A stretch of 43,288 bases of DNA from Actinomycetes bacterium (GTDB lineage: Bacteria > Actinomycetota > Actinomycetes > Mycobacteriales > Mycobacteriaceae): assembly GCA_022600605.1 (NCBI GenBank), contig JAHZKD010000259.1, positions 1 to 43,288 of the forward strand. Direction: 5' to 3'. The position numbers and the translations under genes were made by a program. Below, in pieces: positions 34,653 through 42,300 of this stretch (positions are counted from its first letter, which is position 1; each line of letters starts with the position of its first letter). The notes beneath the pieces are model-generated. The model had not been told where the DNA came from, did no database searches, and was given only the letters and a program-made list of their open reading frames with translations.

Positions 34653-34783
34653 GGTCGACGGCGGCCGCCTACCGAGTAGCGGCGAAGTATCCCGAGTTGC
34701 GATCGACGCCGACATTCGACACAGCCGACACTTTTCGGTGACGCACGCGTGCGCTCCGAAACCGCACGACCGAAAGGGTGGAC

Positions 34784-36322
34784 GTGGCAGCGACAAAGGC
34801 AAGGCCGGCAACCGATGAGCCGGTGAAGCGCACCGCCACCAAGCCCCCAGCCAAGAAGGCCGCGTCAGCCAAGGCGGCGAAGTCAGCGAACGGGTCGGCG
34901 CCCGCGAAGAAGGCCGCGAAGAAGGCGACAAAAAGCACGGCGGCCAAGGGCACGGCGGCCAAGGGCACGGCGACGAAGGCCACCAAGGCGCGTGCCACCA
35001 AGGCGCGTGCCACCAAGGCGCGTGCCACCAAGGCTGCCGACGCACCGGCTCCGCGCAGCCGAGCGAAGAAGGCCACCGCGCCCGCCGCCGAAGCAGCCGA
35101 GGACAATCCTGCCGGCTCCGGCAGTGCCGAGGTCACCTCCGGCGAGGTTCTCGGCGTCGACGGCGCAGAGTTAGAACTTGAGGCCATCGTCGTGGACGGA
35201 CCCGACGCGGAGGCATCCGACGCCAAGGCCAAAACGGCCGGAAAAGGTGGCGGCGGTGCGCGCAAGGCGTCGGGCAAAGCCGCCAAGGTCGACGACGAGA
35301 TCGCCGAGCCATCCGAGAAGGACAAAGCCTCGGGCGATTTCGTCTGGGACGAGGAGGAGTCCGAGGCCCTACGCCAGGCCCGTAAAGATGCCGAGCTGAC
35401 GGCCTCGGCGGACTCGGTTCGGGCGTATCTCAAGCAGATCGGCAAGGTCGCGCTGCTCAACGCTGAGGAAGAAGTTGAGCTCGCCAAACGCATCGAGGCG
35501 GGTCTGTACTGCACGCAGCTAATGACAGAGTTCGTGGCACGGGGCGAAAAGCTAACCACGGCTCAGCGCCGTGACTATCAGTGGATTTGCCGCGATGGCG
35601 ACCGCGCAAAGAACCATCTACTGGAGGCGAACCTACGGCTGGTGGTGTCGTTGGCCAAGCGCTACACCGGCCGAGGCATGGCGTTCCTTGACCTGATCCA
35701 GGAAGGCAACCTGGGACTCATCCGTGCGGTGGAGAAATTCGACTACACCAAGGGCTACAAGTTCTCCACCTACGCGACGTGGTGGATCCGCCAGGCGATC
35801 ACCCGCGCGATGGCCGACCAGGCGCGAACGATTCGCATCCCGGTGCACATGGTCGAGGTGATCAACAAACTTGGTCGAATTCAGCGTGAACTGCTCCAGG
35901 ACCTTGGTCGCGAGCCGACGCCCGAGGAACTCGCCAAGGAAATGGACATCACGCCGGAGAAGGTGCTGGAGATTCAGCAGTACGCGCGTGAGCCCATCTC
36001 GCTCGATCAGACCATCGGCGACGAAGGCGACTCCCAGCTCGGTGATTTCATCGAGGACAGTGAAGCTGTCGTGGCCGTGGACGCCGTCTCCTTCACGCTG
36101 CTGCAGGATCAGCTGCAGTCTGTGCTGGAGACGCTCTCCGAACGGGAGGCCGGCGTCGTCAGACTGCGCTTCGGCCTCACTGACGGGCAGCCGCGCACCC
36201 TCGACGAGATCGGCCAGGTCTACGGCGTGACACGCGAGCGCATTCGCCAGATCGAATCCAAAACCATGTCCAAGTTGCGGCACCCCAGCCGCTCTCAGGT
36301 GCTCCGCGACTACCTGGACTGA
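34784..36322 (+). CDS. sigA: Primary RNA polymerase sigma factor SigA
   Basis: Encodes 512 residues from the GTG at 34784, preferred over the GTG at 34778 because AAAGG lies 6-7 bases before it and homologues start VAATKA. The N-terminal 200 residues are Lys/Ala/Thr-rich then acidic and vary between species. They include repeats encoded by 15-base units. The conserved core begins near [13 protein letters not shown] (region 1.2, about 208). Region 2 carries [15 protein letters not shown] and [16 protein letters not shown]. Region 3 contains [14 protein letters not shown], and region 4.2 is the helix-turn-helix [20 protein letters not shown]. It directs housekeeping transcription. Confidence 0.97.
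   Translation: MAATKARPATDEPVKRTATKPPAKKAASAKAAKSANGSAPAKKAAKKATKSTAAKGTAAKGTATKATKARATKARATKARATKAADAPAPRSRAKKATAPAAEAAEDNPAGSGSAEVTSGEVLGVDGAELELEAIVVDGPDAEASDAKAKTAGKGGGGARKASGKAAKVDDEIAEPSEKDKASGDFVWDEEESEALRQARKDAELTASADSVRAYLKQIGKVALLNAEEEVELAKRIEAGLYCTQLMTEFVARGEKLTTAQRRDYQWICRDGDRAKNHLLEANLRLVVSLAKRYTGRGMAFLDLIQEGNLGLIRAVEKFDYTKGYKFSTYATWWIRQAITRAMADQARTIRIPVHMVEVINKLGRIQRELLQDLGREPTPEELAKEMDITPEKVLEIQQYAREPISLDQTIGDEGDSQLGDFIEDSEAVVAVDAVSFTLLQDQLQSVLETLSEREAGVVRLRFGLTDGQPRTLDEIGQVYGVTRERIRQIESKTMSKLRHPSRSQVLRDYLD
34936..35029. repeat. 15-bp coding tandem repeats in the sigA N-terminal region
   Basis: Units CACGGCGGCCAAGGG at 34936-34950 and 34951-34965 are followed by a diverged third copy (34966-34980). 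AAGGCGCGTGCCACC then occurs three times without change (34985-35029). They encode the repeated TAAKG and KARAT pentapeptides. Length here is likely to vary between strains. Confidence 0.8.
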
Positions 36323-36350
36323 GCGACTACCCGGACTGAGCGACTACCCG
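36306..36350. repeat. 17-bp tandem repeat across the sigA stop codon
   Basis: Copy one (36306-36322) is the last codons and stop of sigA. Copy two (36323-36339) differs by one base, and a third partial copy runs to 36350. The copies are outside the reading frame after the first TGA, so the SigA protein is unchanged. Confidence 0.8.
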
Positions 36351-36498
36351 TTGAATCGTTCTGACCCGCGGATTCGTAGGTCGGTACAGAAATAGTCGAC
36401 AGGCTGAGACCGGGATGCGCGCCGTCTCGGGTGGAATGCACCGACGTGTATCCGACGTAACCCCCGGCATCGTCGAGGTTCGCGTCGAAGGTCAGCAC
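36310..36498 (-). pseudogene. Possible gene remnant on the minus strand after sigA
   Basis: A minus-strand frame ends with TAG at 36310 and is open back to about 36672, roughly 120 codons, but has no ATG, GTG or TTG before the GTG at 36498. From that GTG it would make 62 residues (start LTFDANLDDAGGYVGYTS). The upstream part also looks protein-like (LLPDELYRLAPPRWIVSEPP, LTLHEWPAIGAIANG). The stretch at 36420-36515 has the high third-position GC of real genes here. It may be the 3' end of a decayed gene. It overlaps the sigA 3' end by 13 bases. No family is recognised, and confidence is low. Confidence 0.3.
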
Positions 36499-36546
36499 TA
36501 AACCATTCGCAATTGCGCCAATCGCAGGCCACTCGTGCAGCGTTAG

Positions 36547-36594
36547 TTCCGAAGCTATCGACCGTGGAGGCTCCGAAACTATCCACCGTGGAGG
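36547..36594. repeat. 24-bp imperfect tandem repeat
   Basis: Copies 36547-36570 and 36571-36594 differ at three positions and share CCGTGGAGG ends. They lie in the gap between sigA and the diguanylate cyclase gene, inside the possible minus-strand remnant. Confidence 0.65.
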
Positions 36595-36697
36595 TGCGAG
36601 TCGATAAAGTTCATCTGGCAGCAGGGACGGCGAGTAAGACGGTCCGACAGAAACGTCCTGCAGCTTGAGGCATCACTGCGCTGGAGGGGACACCGTG

Positions 36698-38185
36698 ATG
36701 GTCGAGCACTCCACCACCAACCGTATCGATGAGTGGGGGCGGGCGGTTTTCTGGCCCCAAGAGGCGCGTTGGCGCGGAGTCATTTGGTTCCTTGTCATTG
36801 TCTGTGCCTATTTGTTTGTTCTTTCGCTCGACCAATTCGTGTCGCCACACGGCGCGGCGTTGCTGTGGCTGCCCAACGCCGTCCTCGTCACAGCACTGCT
36901 TCGGTTCCGGCCACGCGACTGGCTCTACGTGTATTCGGCAGGGCTACTTGCCGAAGTGATCGGCGACCTGACACTCAGTGCGATGGCGCCGCATCACGCT
37001 CTCGTCTTAGGTGTCGCGAATGCTACCGAGGCCACTCTGGTCGTGCTTGTCGCCGCGCTAATCGCCGGGAGTCGCCGCAGTATCGGGCTCCTTTCGATAC
37101 GCGGGGTCTTGGCCCTGGTTGTCGGCGCGGTCACGGTCCCAGCATTGACCGGCACACTCGGAGCCTTCGGCTTGGTCTGGGCCTTCGATATCGACTACCT
37201 CGAAACCTGGCGGAGCTGGTGGTTCGGGGACAGCCTGGGGCTACTAGTCGGAGTCCCACTCGGCTTGCTGCTCCGCGACACCAGCCGATCGGTGGCTCGA
37301 CATCGCTCAACTGCCATGGTCCTGGTCGGCAGCGGAGCAGCAGCGGTCCTGGTTGTGTTGTCCATGGCTCTCGCGCTCACGGACATGACGATGCTGGCGC
37401 CGCAGGTCGCGCTGGCGAATGCTGTGCTCTTATCGTTGATCTTCGGAGCAGTCGGGGCTCCGCCGGGGGCGGCATTAGCAACAATCTCGACCTTGATTAC
37501 TATTTCGCGACTCGAGAATGGCCTCGCTGACCTGGTGAGAGATCAGCTTCTGGTCATCTTAGCCTTCGTGGCTGTCTATGCCATCGCAGCAGCAACAGAA
37601 TCAGCAGATCGGTCGGTGCGCCAACTATCGGGCGCCAGGAAAGATCTCGAGAGCGCAAACGAACAGCTCGCACTTCTATCCCGGACCGATGAACTCACCG
37701 AACTGTCCAACCGTCGCGCTCTGGCCGAGAATCTTGAGATCCTATGGGCATGGTGTGTCCGGGAGTCGGAACCCGTCGCGATGCTGATGATCGACATTGA
37801 CTGGTTTCACCAGTACAACAGCACCTATGGACACGTCGCCGGCGACGAGGCGATCAGGCGAATAGCCTCCGTCGTAAAAGGTTTCGGCCGAGAGAAGACC
37901 GACATGGTCGTCCGATACGGTGGCGATGAATTCCTGATCATCCTCCCGAGCGCGACCCTTGGCTACCCCGAAAAAGTCGCCAGCCAAATACGCCAGCAAG
38001 TGCAGGACTTGAATATCGAACACTCCAGCTCGCCGGTGGCCCCGATCGTGACAGTGAGCGTCGGTGTGCTCGCACAAGCATTGGCAACCCCCGACGCCGC
38101 AATCAGCGCCGTCGATCGCTGCGACGAACTGCTATACCAAGCCAAGGAGGCCGGGCGAAACCAAATCGTCGCTGAACAGCATTAG
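36698..38185 (+). CDS. MASE1-GGDEF diguanylate cyclase
   Basis: Encodes 495 residues from the ATG at 36698, with GGAGGGG eight bases upstream; the GTG just before it is an alternative. Residues 25-305 form a MASE1-type sensor with eight or more membrane segments (GAALLWLPNAVLVTALLRFR, WWFGDSLGLLVGVPL). A coiled linker (about 310-335) leads to a GGDEF domain with TDELTELSNRRAL, MLMIDIDWFHQYNSTYGH and an intact YGGDEFLIIL, so it should make cyclic di-GMP from two GTP. The RxxD inhibitory site five residues before GGDEF is absent (EKTD instead). The gene is not part of the conserved sigA neighbourhood and precedes the large exported repeat protein. Confidence 0.88.
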   Translation: MVEHSTTNRIDEWGRAVFWPQEARWRGVIWFLVIVCAYLFVLSLDQFVSPHGAALLWLPNAVLVTALLRFRPRDWLYVYSAGLLAEVIGDLTLSAMAPHHALVLGVANATEATLVVLVAALIAGSRRSIGLLSIRGVLALVVGAVTVPALTGTLGAFGLVWAFDIDYLETWRSWWFGDSLGLLVGVPLGLLLRDTSRSVARHRSTAMVLVGSGAAAVLVVLSMALALTDMTMLAPQVALANAVLLSLIFGAVGAPPGAALATISTLITISRLENGLADLVRDQLLVILAFVAVYAIAAATESADRSVRQLSGARKDLESANEQLALLSRTDELTELSNRRALAENLEILWAWCVRESEPVAMLMIDIDWFHQYNSTYGHVAGDEAIRRIASVVKGFGREKTDMVVRYGGDEFLIILPSATLGYPEKVASQIRQQVQDLNIEHSSSPVAPIVTVSVGVLAQALATPDAAISAVDRCDELLYQAKEAGRNQIVAEQH

Positions 38186-38223
38186 CCTGATTCGTCAAAG
38201 ATATTCAGCTCCACAACGCTTGG

Positions 38224-38535
38224 ATGCGAGCGGCCTCGGATTCCGACGCGGATGCCGATGAAGATTCCGCTGAGGTTGACCAAGGCTTCGCGAGGCAGAT
38301 TGCCGATGGGATTGCTGACGACGACGGCGGCGACTCGCTGGCTGACCACATCGACGACGGCGGATCTGATTCAGATGAGGTTGCCGGCCGCAGCGAAGAT
38401 ATCGATTTTGAGGTCGATGTTCGCGACCCCGAGGTCCCAATCCTGGGGAACATCGCAGAGCATCAATTCGTGCTCACCGAATGTCAACGACCAGCCCCGA
38501 CGATACCGGGCCCGGCGCCGTCGACATCGCGATGA
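38224..38535 (+). CDS. Acidic small ORF, doubtful
   Basis: The frame would encode 103 residues dominated by Asp, Glu, Ser, Gly and Ala (IADGIADDDGGDSLADHIDD). It has no ribosome binding site and no recognisable domain. Its composition resembles the acidic linker of the large exported protein that starts at 39368 (EIADGLSDEDD), so it may be a detached fragment of a similar gene. Alternatively the antisense strand was once coding. Confidence 0.2.
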   Translation: MRAASDSDADADEDSAEVDQGFARQIADGIADDDGGDSLADHIDDGGSDSDEVAGRSEDIDFEVDVRDPEVPILGNIAEHQFVLTECQRPAPTIPGPAPSTSR

Positions 38536-38687
38536 TCATCCACACCGGCGACCCCGACAGCAGCGACTCGGCTCGCCCGCCACGGCACGTCGCGTTCAAC
38601 ATCCGCCTCGATCACGTCCTCCCCGCAACACGCGAACCCATGCCATCCGTCGCGACAGAAACCCCAACCACCCTGCAGGCCGGCTAA
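38481..38687 (+). CDS. Small ORF with mycobacteria-like codon use, doubtful
   Basis: The frame encodes 68 residues from the ATG at 38481 (VDIAMIIHTGDPDSSDSA, HVAFNIRLDHVLPAT). Most codons end in G or C, as in real genes of this window, but it overlaps the acidic ORF in another frame and has no clear ribosome binding site. It could be the end of a decayed gene. No family is recognised. Confidence 0.2.
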   Translation: MSTTSPDDTGPGAVDIAMIIHTGDPDSSDSARPPRHVAFNIRLDHVLPATREPMPSVATETPTTLQAG

Positions 38688-38822
38688 CACTGACTCGCGG
38701 CCCTGGGCGCCTCTTCGGAAGGCGCCTCCACGCTAGATGGCCCGGCCCTGTGCGGTGGCCCGGCGCGACGCCGCACAGGTGCCGCTGGCCTTGTGTTGGC
38801 CGATTGTGTTAGCGGCGGGAGC

Positions 38823-39036
38823 ACTCCAACGGATTCCACGCATTGGTCGACCCGGTCGAAGGCTGAACATCTGGGGTTGAGTCAGCTGATGGCCTCGCGG
38901 GTGTGGCAGGGCGTAAGGATTGGCGCTGCACACACAGGATTCGTGGAAACGGTCTAAGAATCCGTTGTCCGGGGGGCAGGTCCGCGATGAGGTCGGGCTC
39001 TATCTGGCCCCGCCGGAACGGCCATTGGTGTTGCGC
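38823..39036 (+). pseudogene. Frameshifted remnant of an IS630-type transposase
   Basis: Conceptual translation from 38823 gives TPTDSTHWSTRSKAEHLGLS and then QLMASRVWQG. After a frameshift near 38925 it continues as LHTQDSWKRSKNPLSGGQ and VRDEVGLYLAPPERPLVL. These blocks match the order found in IS630-family transposases: the HWSTR helix-turn-helix part, then the lead into the DDE domain (VGLYLxPPExAxVL). The next expected block, VDEKSQ, is missing and the frame reads VWIGSG instead. Both ends and the rest of the element are absent, so it is inactive. The match is from memory of the family. Confidence 0.6.
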
Positions 39037-39058
39037 GTTTGGATCGGATCCGGTCTTA

Positions 39059-39080
39059 GCGTTCCCAGGTCTGGGAACGC
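39059..39080. repeat. Perfect 10-bp inverted repeat with 2-base spacer
   Basis: GCGTTCCCAG and CTGGGAACGC flank GT. It lies 23 bases after the transposase remnant and about 290 bases before the large exported protein gene. It could be an operator or a hairpin; no U tract follows. Confidence 0.5.
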
Positions 39081-39367
39081 GTCATCAGTTATAACGGTTT
39101 GATGTCAATAGTGTGGCGCGTCGAGCGGCGGCACACCAATTCGGACGGAATGGACCGGCCCGGCCCAGCACAGCCCCCAAGGCCTGAAGAGCAACTAGCT
39201 GAAGCCACCACTCGGTTCATCCACAGCAACCATCAGCACCCCATGGGATGGTCAGCGGCGTCTAGGCGCGGCCCTGCCTGCCAGGCCGATCACCGGCAGT
39301 CGACAGTGTCGCGCCAAGGTCGCCACTTTAGGGAAACAATGCGGCACCTCCCCGGAAGGTAACTCTG

Positions 39368-42300
39368 ATGGCAAAGACCCCTAGATCACCGCGGCATCGC
39401 GCCCCCACCGCGGCCACCTCCTTCAGCAGGTCCACGCGGGAGTTTCCAGTGCGCTCCAACGGTCGGGGGCCGGCGCGGCCGGTTGTGAGCTCAAGTTACG
39501 CAGACCATGTGGGTCGGGTTGGCGCGTTAGCGGTCATCTTGGGTGTGGGGGCGGCGATAGCGTCGCTGCCCGCCGTGGCGTTGGCCGATGCCATAGGGTC
39601 TGCGGGTTCGACAGACTCATCTAGTTCGTTGTCAGGTTCGGATTCTTCAGGCTCGCAGTCGGGGTCGAAATCATCGGGGTCGGGTGCGGATGGTTCTTCG
39701 GATGGGTTGAGTGCGGGGACGGCAGACTCCGCCAGTGTCGAATCGGTTGGTGGTGTCCTAAAGGACAGTGCGGGCAGCAACGTAACAGGCGCCGGCACGG
39801 ACATCGCTGACGAGATGCCGGACGATGTTGCTGACGAGATCGCAGACGGCCTCAGCGATGAAGACGACGTCACCGGCGAGATCGCAGACGGGGATTCGGG
39901 TGCAGCTTCAAGTACCGGCACCGGCGCTGAAACCGATGCCGATGCAGTCACGGCCCCTGAAATAGACCCGGATCCGGCGTCGGATGACGATGCTGACGCC
40001 AGCCAGCTCTCGGGCTTGCCTGAGAGCAGCGGGGAGGAATCTTCGGGCCCGGTTGACACTTCTGCCGAGCCGTCCGGGGCTTCCGGTGGGGGCCCGGACG
40101 CGGCGTCCTCGGCGGCTTCGCCGTCGGAAGTTGAGGTGGAGCCGCCGGCGTCGGAGGCGGAGGTCCCCCAAGTCGATGAAGTCGATGAAGTCGATGAGGT
40201 CCCCCAAGTCGATGAAGTCGATGAAGATATACCGGCTCCGGCGGTGTTGCCTATTGCCGATCAGAACGATGGGGCGTCGGCGCCGGTAGACAACCAGGTT
40301 GGCACAGCGGGTGCAGATGTGCCGATACCCGTGATGACCGCGGCACCGCAAGCCACAGCACCCGAGGGGCTGGCCGCCGAAGTGGGGTCGTGGCTGGGGT
40401 TGTCTCCTGACGGCGGTTCGGACATCCCGGCGTTGGCGCCACTGGTCTGGACCGCAGCGGCATTCGCCCGCCGCGACATCGGCGGTGAGAACAACGACAC
40501 CGGTACTGGCACCGTCGTAGGACAAACCGGTGAACCCGCCGACCCCGAAGGCCAAGCCGGCGACGAACTAAGGACCGCGCCCCCGGTGGCCGCAGCCGTG
40601 GCGGCGACGTCTTGTGGGCTCAACCTCATTTGTGACGCCTTGGAATTCTTCCGAACCGATATCACCGATGGCATCGCGGATTTGGCCAGGGACGTGTTGA
40701 ACCTCTTCGATCCTGCGTTGGCGCCCCTGGCCCCAACAATCGGGGCGGCAGGCTTCACCCTGCTGAGCGCGACACTGCTCGGCGACTTTGAAACGGTGCC
40801 GTCCTCGATTCAAGACCTAGCCACAGATGTCGACACCCTCCAGACGATCTCGTCGGCGGTCGCAGACACCAGCGCCCTGGCTAGCCTGCCAACAGATCTT
40901 CAAACCGCTGCCGGCAACGCGGCGGCCTATTTTGTTGAACAGTCATTCGGCAACCCGGCTGTCGCCGATGCCATGGTCCCTGTTTTTGAAGCCATCCCCT
41001 TTCCCACCAACGTCGTTGCGGTCGTCGAATATATCTACGACCTTTTCAAAGACGACTTCAGCTTCAAGCAAGCCCTCATCGATCTGATTGGCGACCCACT
41101 CAAGGATGGGCTGACCTCGTTCCTGGGCGACTCAGAGGTACAGCAGGCATTCGGCACCGCCGCCACTGACGCGGTGGACGTGCTAATAGGCGCCACTACC
41201 CCACCATGGGCAACCCCGACAAACCCTGCTGCTGTCGGGACATACGTAGGCCAGCTGGTGGCAACTGCGGTGCTCGGGGAAGACAACCCCGCCACGGCGA
41301 GCGTGAGCGCGATAGTTGGTGACGCCGTTGACGTCATCCTGGCAGGAGCCGGTACCGACGTGGCCGACGAGGCCGGCTCGGCGATCGTCACATTTCTGAG
41401 CCAGCCTGGGGTAGACGACGCGCTGGCCACCGACGTGCTCAACCTCATCCTGGAGGGGTTGGGCGGCACTCCGATCTCAGGTGGCGGTCCCCTCGCCCCC
41501 GCTGCCAACGTGGCCGCTTCCGACGCTGTGGAGGCGCTTCTGTCTGACTCTGCTCTGCTGCAAGCGTTGGGTAACGCTGTCACAGGGTTGGTCACCGACC
41601 TCGTCGATGACCCCACGGTGCAGCAGTTCGCCGGGGATGAAGTCACCACCTTGGTGACCGGGTTGCTTGGTGATAGCACGATCGCGGCACCAGTGGGTGC
41701 GGCCGCCGGTGCGGCGGTGCAGGACTTGTTGGCCACCGACGGGGTCGGGGCCGACCTCGGCGCTTTGGTTGGGTCAGTGTTGCCGGACTTCCTGGGCCAG
41801 ACCGGGGTCGTGTCGGCGTTGGGCGGGGCCGCCGGTCAATTCGCCGACGCCGTGATCGCCGGACAGGATTTGTCGACAGCACTGGCCGCGGCACTGGCCG
41901 GGCTGGAAACCGACACCGGGATCCAGGACGCGGTCGGGGTCACCGTCACCGACGTCGTCGAACAACTCTTGGGCGACACCACCTTGGTCCAAGCGTTGGG
42001 CACCACGATCACCGGGTTGGTCACCAGCCTCGATGACTCCACAATCCAACAGTTCGCCGGGGAGCAGGTCGCAGCAATAGTCACCTCACTGCTTGGTGAT
42101 AGCCCGATCGCCGCGCCAGTGGGTGCGGCCGCCGGTACCGCGGTGCAGGACTTGTTGGCCGCCGAGGGGGTCGGGGCCGAGCTGGGCGCGGTCCTGGGAT
42201 CGGTGCTCCCGGACTTCCTGGGCCAGACCGGAGTGCCCTCGGCACTCGGCGATGCCGCCGGCCAACTCGCCGAAGCGCTGGTCGCCGGACAAGACCTCTC

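Larger units (their letters stand above)
38186..39367. other. Low-coding region of about 1.2 kb between the cyclase and the giant repeat gene
   Basis: No confident intact gene is found here. 38224-38535 is an open frame for 103 acidic residues (many Asp, Glu, Gly), but the opposite strand in register is also high in third-position GC and is broken by one TGA, so the coding strand is uncertain. 38481-38687 could encode 68 residues with good codon use. 38823-39036 is a transposase remnant. An AT-rich patch near 39085-39112 and an inverted repeat at 39059-39080 may be regulatory for the gene at 39368. Confidence 0.5.
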
